Source: Prevotella sp. | GTDB lineage: Bacteria > Bacteroidota > Bacteroidia > Bacteroidales > Bacteroidaceae | DNA length: 64,000 nt | Direction: 5' to 3' | Assembly: GCA_017618275.1 (NCBI GenBank) | Contig: JAFZUS010000101.1 | Location: forward strand, 62,001-126,000 | Shown: positions 25,707 to 33,560 of the stretch, in pieces | Layout of the letters: every line of letters begins with the position of its first letter | Position numbering within the stretch: the stretch's first letter is position 1 | The notes under the pieces: model-generated | What the model was told of the DNA's origin: nothing | Databases searched by the model: none | The model's input: the letters and a program-made list of their open reading frames with translations, nothing else | Translations under genes and position numbers: made by a program

Positions 25707-26637
25707 TCCGTCTGCCGTTATAAGAATTGATGAAATAGCCTGGACGCCCCTTGACCTCATTGAACACCCGTCCCAGATACTCTCCAAGAATACCCAGACT
25801 GAGCAGTTGGACACCACCAAGGAACAAGATTGTCACCATGATTGTGGGATAACCCTGTACCGGTTCGCCATAGAGGTTTGTCATGAGGATAATATAGATC
25901 AGATAGATAAATGCCACAGCAGAGACGATGATTCCCATAATTGATGCCAAACGGAGTGGAGCAGTCGTAAACGACGTGATACCATTCACCGCCAGATTCA
26001 TCAACGACAATGCGCCCCACTTACTCTTACCCTCCTGACGCACCTGCTGCTGATAGAAGATTCCCTTCTTATGAAAACCTATCCATGAATACATTCCTTT
26101 CGTATTGCGCTCACTCTCACGCATCTGTCTGAGGGCAACGACACATGAACGGTCCAGCAGGCGGAAGTCGCCAGTATCTTTCTGGATGGGTACTCTGGTC
26201 AACGACTGCAACAGTTTGTAATACCAGTGAGAGGACTTACGCTTCAGCCAGGACTCCTTACTCCCCTGTCGCATCGCATAGACATCATCATAGCCTTCCT
26301 CCCAATATTTCAGCATCTCAGGGATGACGCTCACAGGGTGCTGCATATCTGCGTCCATGATAATCAGGGCATCACCTAAAGCATAATCAAAGCCTGCCAT
26401 CATCGCCACCTCCTTGCCATAGTTTCTGGAGAGGTCAAGGTAGTTGTAGTGTGGGTCTGTATCATGAAGACGGATCATCTGCTGGAGCGTATGGTCTGTG
26501 CTACCGTCATTGACCAACAAGAACTCCCAATCATAGTCAGGATTGTCTTCGATGACCTTACTCATACACTGTGTGATAAGAGGAAACGAGGCTTCCTCAT
26601 TATAGGCAGGCAAAAGGATGGTGACTTTCTTTTTCAT
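25666..26637 (-). CDS. GT2 polyprenyl-phosphate glycosyltransferase (DPM1/GtrB/ArnC type)
   Basis: 323 aa. The GT2 domain starts KKKVTILLPAYNEEASF, with NDGSTDHT, DADMQHP (DxD metal site) and the QQxRxxW-like region (QQQVRQEGKSKWG). Two C-terminal membrane helices (about residues 230-295) are typical of GtrB/ArnC. It makes undecaprenyl-phosphate sugar on the cytoplasmic face. It overlaps the deacetylase gene by 4 bp. Together with the GT87 and the GtrA-like protein near 29.3 kb it forms the classic set of donor synthesis, flipping and transfer. Confidence 0.88.
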   Translation of the reverse strand: MKKKVTILLPAYNEEASFPLITQCMSKVIEDNPDYDWEFLLVNDGSTDHTLQQMIRLHDTDPHYNYLDLSRNYGKEVAMMAGFDYALGDALIIMDADMQHPVSVIPEMLKYWEEGYDDVYAMRQGSKESWLKRKSSHWYYKLLQSLTRVPIQKDTGDFRLLDRSCVVALRQMRESERNTKGMYSWIGFHKKGIFYQQQVRQEGKSKWGALSLMNLAVNGITSFTTAPLRLASIMGIIVSAVAFIYLIYIILMTNLYGEPVQGYPTIMVTILFLGGVQLLSLGILGEYLGRVFNEVKGRPGYFINSYNGRRNETDNSQQHTPAS

Positions 26638-27407
26638 CGGCTATTGACAAATTCGTTGAAGGTATTAAATTCGTACTGACGCTTTTTAAGCATTTTGATA
26701 AGACTGTCCAAGCGCTGTACCATCTGACGTCCGCTATGGTTTTTGATGATAAAGGGCATCTTAAACTCAGGATGCTCCTTCAGGTCAAAAAACTCCCAAG
26801 GATGGAAATAGGTAACAAAATAACCATCATGTTTCAATGTACGACGCACGAGCCAATGGTAAAGCGTCTCTGGCAGATTATGCAAAGCGAGCCAGAAGAG
26901 AGGAATACGTAACCAGGGGGTGACAGACGCAGGGATCTGCATCACTCCACCTTTCATAAACCAAGTTCGTGGAGCCGTCAGATGCATATAACGGCCAGGA
27001 ATAAATGCTGGATTCAGCGATGAGTTATAACGATAGCCTGCTTTCTCTATCTCTTCATCGCTGACGGGGAACATTCTGGGTTGGCGATAACCATAGACCG
27101 TTATCCCCGTTACACGCTCTACAATCTGTTTCGATACAAGAAAGTCAGTGGATTTGGGTTGCCAGTGGTCAACCCCATGACAGGCCACCTCATGTCCCTC
27201 TTGCATGATACGTTGCATCACCTCTGGGGCATTCTCTGCAAAGTTACCTGTACAGAAGAATGTGGCTTTTACATCGTTTTCTTTCAGTATGTCGAGAATA
27301 CGGTTGGTCCCCTCGATACTTACCTTCATGCCTTCCGCCAAAGAGAAATCGACCCCATGTTCACGAGGCACGTCAAACTCTTCGGTGTCAAAACTCAGGA
27401 GTATCAT
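26634..27407 (-). CDS. Polysaccharide deacetylase family protein
   Basis: 257 aa without signal peptide. The NodB-fold motifs are SFDTEEFD (motif 1, with the metal and base Asp), HEVACHGVDHWQP (motif 2, H-x-x-x-H) and the YRQPRMFPV arginine motif. It most resembles the cytoplasmic polysaccharide deacetylase branch found in capsule and O-antigen loci, where an N-acetyl sugar or lipid-linked intermediate is deacetylated. It overlaps its neighbours on both sides by 4 bp, indicating translational coupling in the operon. Confidence 0.87.
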   Translation of the reverse strand: MILLSFDTEEFDVPREHGVDFSLAEGMKVSIEGTNRILDILKENDVKATFFCTGNFAENAPEVMQRIMQEGHEVACHGVDHWQPKSTDFLVSKQIVERVTGITVYGYRQPRMFPVSDEEIEKAGYRYNSSLNPAFIPGRYMHLTAPRTWFMKGGVMQIPASVTPWLRIPLFWLALHNLPETLYHWLVRRTLKHDGYFVTYFHPWEFFDLKEHPEFKMPFIIKNHSGRQMVQRLDSLIKMLKKRQYEFNTFNEFVNSR

Positions 27408-28156
27408 ATCAGATTCCGGGGCATTGATGCTGTTGCTTTCTGAAAATCCTCGGGGGTGTCAAGTTCGTAGGAGAAGAGGTCAGTGGTATCCACCACCTTG
27501 AAGGTATGTCCCTGAGGAATCAGTCGTTCGAAGGCCCGTTCATAGAAGATGTCGATAAGTCCCTCGTCAAGAATCATCTGACGCAGTTCCTGATAAATGG
27601 CCTCTGTATATTCTGAAGTCATCTTCTCAATACCCACCGACTCGCCTACAGCATCCTCCACACGACAGGTCTTGCTGATCTCCGTGATATTGAAGTCGGC
27701 ATCCACCACAATCTTCATCTCCTCCTCGCCCAACTCATGTCGTTGCATAGCGAGGGCAGAACACTCCTGACGGGCCACACGGCGCACAGCCTCCGGGTCA
27801 CAGAGGATATCGCTGTCCATCAGCAGCACCTCCTGTCCATGCAACTTCTGCATCGCCAGCCAGAGGGAGAAGATATTATTATTGTGCTCGTAATCGGGAT
27901 TATCGATATAGGATATCCTAGGGCTCCTAGGATTACCTAGGATATCTAGGAGGCCTAGGTTATCCAGGAAATCTCGGATCATATTGGCGCGATAGCCAGT
28001 GACTACGAGGAACTCGCTGATACCTGCAGAGGCCATCGCATCGACTGTACGCTGAAGCAGGGTCTTACCCCCCACCTCAAGCAGACACTTCGGTTTCGTG
28101 TCCGTCAACGGCCTTAGCCGCTTGGCCATCCCTGCGGCCAGAATCACACCTATCAT
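27404..28156 (-). CDS. LicC-like sugar/amino-alcohol phosphate nucleotidyltransferase
   Basis: 250 aa. It opens with GVILAAGMAKRLRPLTDTKPKCLLEV, the NTP-binding signature. YEHNNNIFSLWLA corresponds to the Y-x-x-N-N-I-x-S-L motif of LicC-type phosphocholine and related phosphonate cytidylyltransferases, and LLMDSDILCD holds the metal Asp. The likely product is a CDP-activated phospho-alcohol or phosphonate rather than a plain NDP-sugar. It overlaps the PLP-enzyme gene by 4 bp. A CCTAGG-rich repeat is inserted in frame (NLGLLDILGNPRSPRIS) between the substrate loop and YIDNPDY. Confidence 0.8.
   Translation of the reverse strand: MIGVILAAGMAKRLRPLTDTKPKCLLEVGGKTLLQRTVDAMASAGISEFLVVTGYRANMIRDFLDNLGLLDILGNPRSPRISYIDNPDYEHNNNIFSLWLAMQKLHGQEVLLMDSDILCDPEAVRRVARQECSALAMQRHELGEEEMKIVVDADFNITEISKTCRVEDAVGESVGIEKMTSEYTEAIYQELRQMILDEGLIDIFYERAFERLIPQGHTFKVVDTTDLFSYELDTPEDFQKATASMPRNLI
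27911..27962. repeat. CCTAGG-rich repeat, copy 2
   Basis: CCTAGG at 27917, 27926, 27936 and 27954 and TCTAGG at 27945, at 9-10 bp spacing. It shares CCTAGGGCTCCTAGGAT with copy 1 at 18225 and lies in frame in the LicC-like gene. Confidence 0.75.
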
Positions 28157-29184
28157 CCCAATACCTTCAATATCGTGTCCACAACCGTCTGGGTCTGTTC
28201 CTTGCGCCCAAGTGTGATACGCAGACAGGACTCCAGACCCTTGTCGCTCATAAACTTAATCTTGTAATCCTGAATCTTCAGAGCCTCCATCAGAGCCTCC
28301 TTGATTTCGATGGGATACTTGATCAGGATGAAGTTGGCCACCGACTTATACACCTTGAAACCAGGCTTGTCGCCTAAGGCCTTCTTATAGAGTTGACGTC
28401 CCCACTCCATATCATCTGCCACACGACGATAGTGGTCATCACTCTCGAGGGCAGCCAGCGCCACAGCCTCAGAGAAGCGGTTGTAGCCTAAGTACTTGTT
28501 GATATAACTGATGAAATGGGTATGTCCCTGACCAATGAATCCAAATCCGCAGCGCAGACCTGGGAGGCCATAGAACTTCGACAAAGTACGGGAGATAATC
28601 AGGTTACGGTACTTGTTCACCAGGGGAGCGATATAATCCGTATCGCTGGTGATGAAACTGGCGTAGGCCTCATCGATCAGCACCATTGTATCCTCAGGGA
28701 TATGCTCCATGATACGACCAATCTCCTCACTGGTCAGGCTGTTGCCCGTAGGATTGTTAGGAGAGGCCAACAGCAGCATGCGCGGATGGATGCGGTTGGT
28801 ATACTCGATCACCTCGTCGACATCATAGGCGAAGGTATCATCCTGCTCATGCAGGGGGTACATCTCGAAAGTACCGTAGCACTCACTGGCCACCTTGTTA
28901 TAGTACCACCATGAGAACTCCGGAATCAGGATCTTCTTGTTGTCGCCCTTCATCAGATAGTAATGAATGGCATTCTTCAGGATATCCTCACCGCCATAAG
29001 CCAGCAGCACCTGTTCCTCAGGCACTCCGTAGATTTCACTCAACCTTACACTGATCACACTCTTCTTACCCTGATCGTAGATACGTGTATAGAAGCACAG
29101 TGTCTTCGGGTCAAAGTTCTTGATGGCTTCCACCACCTTGTCACTCGGTTCAAAATTAAACTCGTTTCTATCAAGGAAATTCAT
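28153..29184 (-). CDS. HisC/CobD-like PLP-dependent enzyme
   Basis: 343 aa fold-type I PLP enzyme: SPNNPTGNSL, LIDEAYASF, and the Schiff-base Lys in ISRTLSKFYGLPGLRCGF. It would be called histidinol-phosphate aminotransferase by similarity, but no his genes are near. It is the first gene of a six-gene operon and overlaps the LicC-like gene. HisC relatives CobD and the Campylobacter capsule enzyme Cj1436 are decarboxylases of threonine phosphate and serine phosphate. A role in making phosphoethanolamine or a similar phospho-amine for the LicC-like enzyme is therefore plausible. The choice between aminotransferase and decarboxylase is not settled by sequence reading. Confidence 0.75.
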   Translation of the reverse strand: MNFLDRNEFNFEPSDKVVEAIKNFDPKTLCFYTRIYDQGKKSVISVRLSEIYGVPEEQVLLAYGGEDILKNAIHYYLMKGDNKKILIPEFSWWYYNKVASECYGTFEMYPLHEQDDTFAYDVDEVIEYTNRIHPRMLLLASPNNPTGNSLTSEEIGRIMEHIPEDTMVLIDEAYASFITSDTDYIAPLVNKYRNLIISRTLSKFYGLPGLRCGFGFIGQGHTHFISYINKYLGYNRFSEAVALAALESDDHYRRVADDMEWGRQLYKKALGDKPGFKVYKSVANFILIKYPIEIKEALMEALKIQDYKIKFMSDKGLESCLRITLGRKEQTQTVVDTILKVLG

Positions 29185-29215
29185 TATCTGTTCTATTATT
29201 TACGTTATTTGGGTG

Positions 29216-29223
29216 CAAAGGTA
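29216..29223 (-). promoter_or_regulatory. -7 box of the six-gene glycan operon
   Basis: Minus-strand TACCTTTG, 32 bp before ATG 29184. Confidence 0.65.
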
Positions 29224-29266
29224 CTAATTTTTTGTGAATTGTAACTGAATATGCAGATTTTATTTA

Positions 29267-29274
29267 TATCTTTG
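29267..29274 (+). promoter_or_regulatory. -7 box of the GtrA-like/GT4 operon
   Basis: TATCTTTG. It lies downstream of an in-frame ATG at 29251, which argues for the GTG start at 29296. Confidence 0.65.
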
Positions 29275-29295
29275 CAGCATAATTTGGCACAGACA

Positions 29296-29676
29296 GTGAA
29301 AAAAGAGACATTTGGAGAACTGATACGCTTCGGAATTGTGGGCACTACAGCCGCTGCCATCCACTACGGCATCTACTGGGTGCTGCAGCACTGGATGAAC
29401 GTCAACGTGGCCTACACAATAGGCTATATAATCAGTTTCCTGTTGAACTACTACCTCTCCGCCCACTTCACTTTCAAGGAAAAGACATCCGCCAAGAACG
29501 GCTTGGGATTCGGAGGGGCCCATCTGACCAACTATCTGCTGCACATCGTGCTGCTCAATTTCTTCCTCTGGATAGGTCTCAGTCGTGAACTGGCTCCCAT
29601 CGCCGTACTGGCTATCGCCGTTCCCACGAACTTCATACTCGTCAGATTCGCCTTCAAACACTTCAAGAGCAGATGA
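29296..29676 (+). CDS. GtrA family membrane protein
   Basis: 126 aa from GTG 29296, reading MKKETFGELIRFGIVGTTAA, the usual GtrA beginning. Four membrane helices are seen, with the family blocks RFGIVGTTAAAIHYGIYWVL, GYIISFLLNYYLSAHFTF and VAVPTNFILVRFAF. GtrA proteins are thought to flip polyprenyl-phosphate sugars across the inner membrane, or to help do so. The matching GtrB-type enzyme is encoded divergently at 25666-26637. It overlaps the next glycosyltransferase gene by 4 bp. Confidence 0.87.
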   Translation: MKKETFGELIRFGIVGTTAAAIHYGIYWVLQHWMNVNVAYTIGYIISFLLNYYLSAHFTFKEKTSAKNGLGFGGAHLTNYLLHIVLLNFFLWIGLSRELAPIAVLAIAVPTNFILVRFAFKHFKSR

Positions 29677-30911
29677 ACCACCCACTCATCATAGGATACG
29701 ATGCCAAGCGGATTGTACGCAACGGGACAGGACTTGGCAACTACGGACGAACCCTCGTCAACGACATCGCCCGCTGTAGTGAAACTGGGAATCATGGGGA
29801 CTGTCCCCGGAATCATGGGGACTGTCCCCGTGATAGCAGCGAAGCGAAGATCATGGGGACTGTCCCCGTGATTCTGCGCCTCTACGCCCCAGACAAAGGC
29901 AGGGATGACCTTCGCAGACAAATCATAACACGCGATAACCTCTCCTTCTGCTACCCCCAGCGCACTCACCTGCCCTTTGGCAAATCCCTCTGGCGCAGTC
30001 ATGGGATCGTCAGCGACTTAAAGCGCGACGGTGTGCAACTCTATCACGGACTCTCAGGCGAACTTCCCATCGGCATCCGCAAGAGTGGTATCAAGAGCAT
30101 CGTCACCATCCACGACCTCATCTTCCTGCGCCATCCGGAGTTCTACAATTGGATAGACACGAAGATCTACGCCTGGAAATTCCACCAGACCCTCCGTGAG
30201 GCCGACCATATCATCGCCGTCAGCGAATGCACCAAACGTGACATCATCGCCTACGGTGATTTCGACGAAAGCCGTATCTCCGTCATCTACCAGAGTTACG
30301 CCCCAAGATTTAGTGTCCCAAATCATGGGGACTGTCCCCGTGATAGCAGCGCAGCGAAGATCATGGGGACTGTCCCCGTGATTCCTTCCCGCTATATTTT
30401 GAGTGTGGGCAGCATCGAGGCCCGCAAAAACATCCTCCTGGCAGTCAAAGCCCTACCCTATCTGCCAGACGACATCAGCCTTGTGATTGTAGGTCGTCAC
30501 ACGAAATACACCGACGAGGTGTCCGCCTATGCCAAAGCGAATCGTCTGGAGCACCGTATCCGCATCCTTCATGGTGTCAGCGATGAGGAGTTGCCTGCCC
30601 TTTATGCAGGCGCAGAAGTGTTCGTCTACCCCTCTCGTTACGAGGGCTTTGGCATTCCCATCATCGAAGCCATCGGTAGTGGTTTGCCCGTGGTTGCCTG
30701 CACAGGATCCTGCTTAGAGGAAGCAGGCGGCCCAGACTCCCTCTATGTAGATCCCGACGATGCTGAAGGCATGGCCCAGGCCATCCGTCAGAGTCTCAAG
30801 GGCTCCGAAGGTCGCGAACAGCGCATCCTCCGCAGTCGCGAATACATCCGTCGCTTCGAAGGCCTCGACGTCGCCTCCCAGGTCATCGACCTCTACCGCC
30901 AACTACTCTAA
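29673..30911 (+). CDS. Glycosyltransferase family 4 with two repeat insertions
   Basis: 412 aa GT-B enzyme. The N-terminal domain has GYDAKRIVRNGTGLGNYGRTLV and SIVTIHDLIFLRHPEF. The C-terminal domain has YILSVGSIEARKNI, and YAGAEVFVYPSRYEGFGIPIIEAIGSGLPVVA, the E-x7-E donor-binding motif of GT4. Two related insertions encode blocks such as NHGDCPRDSSEAKIMGTVPV: one near residues 38-68 and one between the two Rossmann domains near 218-238. Both keep the frame and sit in loops. The likely role is mannose or other hexose transfer in O-antigen or capsule assembly. Confidence 0.88.
   Translation: MNHPLIIGYDAKRIVRNGTGLGNYGRTLVNDIARCSETGNHGDCPRNHGDCPRDSSEAKIMGTVPVILRLYAPDKGRDDLRRQIITRDNLSFCYPQRTHLPFGKSLWRSHGIVSDLKRDGVQLYHGLSGELPIGIRKSGIKSIVTIHDLIFLRHPEFYNWIDTKIYAWKFHQTLREADHIIAVSECTKRDIIAYGDFDESRISVIYQSYAPRFSVPNHGDCPRDSSAAKIMGTVPVIPSRYILSVGSIEARKNILLAVKALPYLPDDISLVIVGRHTKYTDEVSAYAKANRLEHRIRILHGVSDEELPALYAGAEVFVYPSRYEGFGIPIIEAIGSGLPVVACTGSCLEEAGGPDSLYVDPDDAEGMAQAIRQSLKGSEGREQRILRSREYIRRFEGLDVASQVIDLYRQLL
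29790..29875 (+). repeat. GGGGACTGTCCCC repeat, copy 1 (three units)
   Basis: Three ATCATGGGGACTGTCCCCG units, each carrying the palindrome GGGGACTGTCCCC. The last two are linked by TGATAGCAGCGAAGCGAAG. All lie in frame in the GT4 gene. Confidence 0.85.
30321..30384 (+). repeat. GGGGACTGTCCCC repeat, copy 2 (two units)
   Basis: Two palindromic units with the same linker as copy 1 (one base different), in the same gene and in frame. Confidence 0.85.
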
Positions 30912-30918
30912 TCAACAG

Positions 30919-32178
30919 TTATTCAGTCACCACATTCATGAGGTTGTTCAGCCAACCCTTCCACTTTTCCAGGATGGTTGGCTCTCCATTATCAGGCTCA
31001 GGATCAGGCTCTGGTTCCGGATCAGGGACGACGGCAGGTTCTGGTTCTTTGGCTGGCTCCACCTCAAACTGTAGTTCCTGCTGTGTAATCACCGTCGCCA
31101 TCGTCGTTTTCTTCGCAGGTCTGTAAAGTTTAGGTATCAGATCCTCATAGTAATCATCCTCATTACTATGCACATTCGCCTTTACCTCCGTTTCCAGATG
31201 ATCCTCCATACCAGTTGCCAGAATCGTCACCTTGGCATCCTCGCCCAACGAATCATCCGTAGCCGTACCCCAAATCACATCGATATTCGGATCCAACTGG
31301 TCGAAGAAATCATCAATCTCCTGCAACTCCCTCACGAAGATAGGATGCTCATCGCTCGCATAGATATTAAAGAGGATACGCTTGGCCTTTCCGATATCGT
31401 TGCCATACAGCAGCGGTGAGTCGAGGGCATTCAGGATAGCCCTCTCCACACGATGGTCACCACTGGCACGTCCCATCGCCATGATGGCTCCCCCCCCATC
31501 CTTCATCGTCGTCTCCACATCACGGAAGTCACTCTTGATACCTCCGTCGCTGGGCAGGGTGATCAGTTCCGAAATGCCCTTCACAGCATCCATCAGGATA
31601 TTGTCAGCCCTGATGAAAGCCTCTTTCATGGAGATTTCAGAGTCAGCATATACATCGCAGAGCCGCTCATTGTTCACAATCAGCAGTGCATCCACATTCT
31701 TGCGCAGTTCCTCCACACCCTTCAGTGCCTTGATAATCTTGCGCTTCTTCTCGAAGTAGAAGGGAATAGTCACCACACCAACCGTCAACAGACCCATATC
31801 CTTCGCCACACCAGCCACCACAGGCGCAGCACCAGTACCAGTGCCACCACCCATACCAGCCGTCACAAACACCATCTTCGTACCGTCGGAGAGCAGTTTT
31901 ATGATGTCGTTGACATTGGTCTCAGCCTCAGAGCGCCCCAGATCCGGATTGCCTCCAGCACCCAGACCCGACTTACCCAACAGGATTTTCACAGGCACAG
32001 GCGAACGAGACAGCGACTGACTATCTGTATTACAAACCGCATACGTCACGCCTCCCACGCCCTCGTTATACATATTCCTCACAGCGTTGCAGCCTCCGCC
32101 TCCAACGCCTACCACCTTGATGATGCCCTGCATCTTGTCCGTTACCGGCCCAAAATCTATAATATCGTTCTCACCCAT
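30919..32178 (-). CDS. Divergent FtsZ-like tubulin-fold GTPase
   Basis: 419 aa. GTP-binding residues are complete: VGVGGGGCNAVRNM (about 23-36), NTDSQSL, and tubulin signature GMGGGTGTGAAP (109-119). The synergy (T7) loop reads GIKSDFRD instead of the usual N-x-D-F-x-D, so the Asn is Lys while both Asp remain, with a small insertion before it. The C-terminal tail is a Pro/Glu-rich linker followed by ILEKWKGWLNNLMNVV, not the usual short conserved FtsA/ZipA-binding peptide. No ftsA, ftsQ or mur genes adjoin. It lies 17 bp after an accessory gene of unknown function. It may be a second, specialised FtsZ rather than the cell-division protein. Confidence 0.8.
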   Translation of the reverse strand: MGENDIIDFGPVTDKMQGIIKVVGVGGGGCNAVRNMYNEGVGGVTYAVCNTDSQSLSRSPVPVKILLGKSGLGAGGNPDLGRSEAETNVNDIIKLLSDGTKMVFVTAGMGGGTGTGAAPVVAGVAKDMGLLTVGVVTIPFYFEKKRKIIKALKGVEELRKNVDALLIVNNERLCDVYADSEISMKEAFIRADNILMDAVKGISELITLPSDGGIKSDFRDVETTMKDGGGAIMAMGRASGDHRVERAILNALDSPLLYGNDIGKAKRILFNIYASDEHPIFVRELQEIDDFFDQLDPNIDVIWGTATDDSLGEDAKVTILATGMEDHLETEVKANVHSNEDDYYEDLIPKLYRPAKKTTMATVITQQELQFEVEPAKEPEPAVVPDPEPEPDPEPDNGEPTILEKWKGWLNNLMNVVTE

Positions 32179-32195
32179 ATACTCTTTTTACTTTT

Positions 32196-32771
32196 TTACC
32201 TTTCAACGACAATCAACTCTCTGGGCAGCGTGATCAGTTTCAACCGCTCATACCAGATGCGCCCAGCAATATGTTTCTGTGTATGACTGCTGATGATGTA
32301 GTAACTCGCCCTGTATTCATCCATCAGTTCGAGAAACACCTTCTTGATACGCGAACACTTCTCATTGATGGCATTATCGAGTGGATTCACCAGGTGCTCC
32401 ACACCCTCTATGATCTTCTCCTTGTCCATCATCTTAGCCGTCTGCATATAGTAGTCTGTCAACTCCTTCCGATAGTCACCCAGACGCTTGAACTCTATAC
32501 CCTCCGGATGCGCCAGGAAGAGCAGATAGACAGCCTTGTGAACAGGCTGCAACTCCACCTCCTGCTGATAGTCTGCCAGTATAAAACGATAGTCTCTCGT
32601 TATCACCAGCCTCGACAGTTTCCCCTTCGCAGCCTCAATGCGCAGTTCCTCCAACAGCGGCACACCAATGGCTCGCAGCAACAGGTCCTTCCTGTCTGCT
32701 GCCACCAGTCGCTCTGCCAGTCGTCTCACCTCCAGAGCCATTTCCTCAGGTGTCATCTGCTGTTCCGTCAT
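32196..32771 (-). CDS. Protein of unknown function, paralogue of the product at 35133-36364
   Basis: 191 aa from ATG 32771. A longer reading to 32834 is rejected because the -7 box (32804-32811) lies within it. I do not recognise the family. The C-terminal 150 residues align along their length with the protein at 35133: RLVITRDYRFILADY / RLVVTKDNRILLPDY, KAVYLLFLAHPEGIEF / KAVYFLFLKHPDGIVF, NPLDNAINEKCSRIKK / NPLLNSINEKCARIRS, and TLPRELIVVE / TLPRDLVVWE at the very end. The protein is soluble and mostly helical. It stands 17 bp before the ftsZ-like gene, so the two are likely co-expressed. Confidence 0.7.
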   Translation of the reverse strand: MTEQQMTPEEMALEVRRLAERLVAADRKDLLLRAIGVPLLEELRIEAAKGKLSRLVITRDYRFILADYQQEVELQPVHKAVYLLFLAHPEGIEFKRLGDYRKELTDYYMQTAKMMDKEKIIEGVEHLVNPLDNAINEKCSRIKKVFLELMDEYRASYYIISSHTQKHIAGRIWYERLKLITLPRELIVVER

Positions 32772-32803
32772 TTCGCACACCAACTGAAAAAGAATATCGT
32801 TTG

Positions 32804-32811
32804 CAAAGTTA
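32804..32811 (-). promoter_or_regulatory. -7 box of the unknown/ftsZ-like operon
   Basis: Minus-strand TAACTTTG, 33 bp before ATG 32771. Confidence 0.6.
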
Positions 32812-32838
32812 GCAAACATTTCCCAAATCTCCAAACGT

Positions 32839-33525
32839 TCACAAGCCTTGCGAGCGAAATCTTATTTTTTTGAACACTCGTATTGCTATCAGGATGACAT
32901 ACGGTATTGCAAAAAAGAAAAAGACAATCTTTATCTCATTCCATAATTCCCTGATACCATCAATCGTAGGATATAACTTACAATCATTCAGAGCATATTC
33001 CTCATCAGTATAATAAGTGATGGAGCGGAACCACTCCATTTCATAGATTGCGCAATAGACAATACCGCCAATGATCTCCCCTATTGATGCGACAAGCAAT
33101 AAATAAAGCGGTTTGATGCCTGTCAAAATCGCTCTTCTTGTTTTCCCACGCAATACGAAAGATGAATAGAAAAACCAAAATACCAGGAACAATAGTATGC
33201 CTAGTATCCACAGCCAGTCACAAGCAATTACAATATAGGGTGAGAGAGCAAATGACGAAAGCCCCCACGCTGCCAAAAACCTTAACCGCCCATCACTATG
33301 TAACTTCTTGGCAAACAGAAGCAGCCTCATCCTGACGCGTTTTATCGCTTTGAACCAGTTACTCCTTACCAGAAGAAAACAAACAATCTGTACCACAGCA
33401 ATCGTTAGGACAACAGCATCCAAACTCACCATTTTTTCCAGATACTCATCAAACATCCCTGCATGTGCAAAGCACATCAAAGAACATGAGAACAAGAATA
33501 ATACAACCAACAACTTATTAACCAT
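32839..33525 (-). CDS. Membrane protein of unknown function
   Basis: 228 aa. It starts with a signal-like hydrophobic segment (LLVVLFLFSCSLMCFAHA), then four or five further membrane helices, with a charged loop (RVRMRLLLFAKKLHSDGRLR) and a basic C-terminal end (FKKIRFRSQGL). I do not recognise the family. It is 35 bp downstream of the 155-aa gene and probably the last gene of the operon starting at 35042. The sequence is more AT-rich than the polysaccharide genes to its left. Confidence 0.65.
   Translation of the reverse strand: MVNKLLVVLFLFSCSLMCFAHAGMFDEYLEKMVSLDAVVLTIAVVQIVCFLLVRSNWFKAIKRVRMRLLLFAKKLHSDGRLRFLAAWGLSSFALSPYIVIACDWLWILGILLFLVFWFFYSSFVLRGKTRRAILTGIKPLYLLLVASIGEIIGGIVYCAIYEMEWFRSITYYTDEEYALNDCKLYPTIDGIRELWNEIKIVFFFFAIPYVILIAIRVFKKIRFRSQGL
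32840..32852. promoter_or_regulatory. CACAAGnCTTGTG dyad, copy 3 (one mismatch)
   Basis: CACAAGCCTTGCG, preceded by AACGTT, centred about 39 bp upstream of the -7 box centre. It resembles the perfect copies at 35109 and 45663. Confidence 0.4.
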
Positions 33526-33560
33526 AAATTCAAAAAATCACTCTTCATGGCGTCGTGCCA

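Noticed and set aside
31453..32286. 277-codon plus-strand frame over the ftsZ-like gene
   Set aside because: Antisense of a well-supported GTPase gene; His/Thr-rich with no domain.
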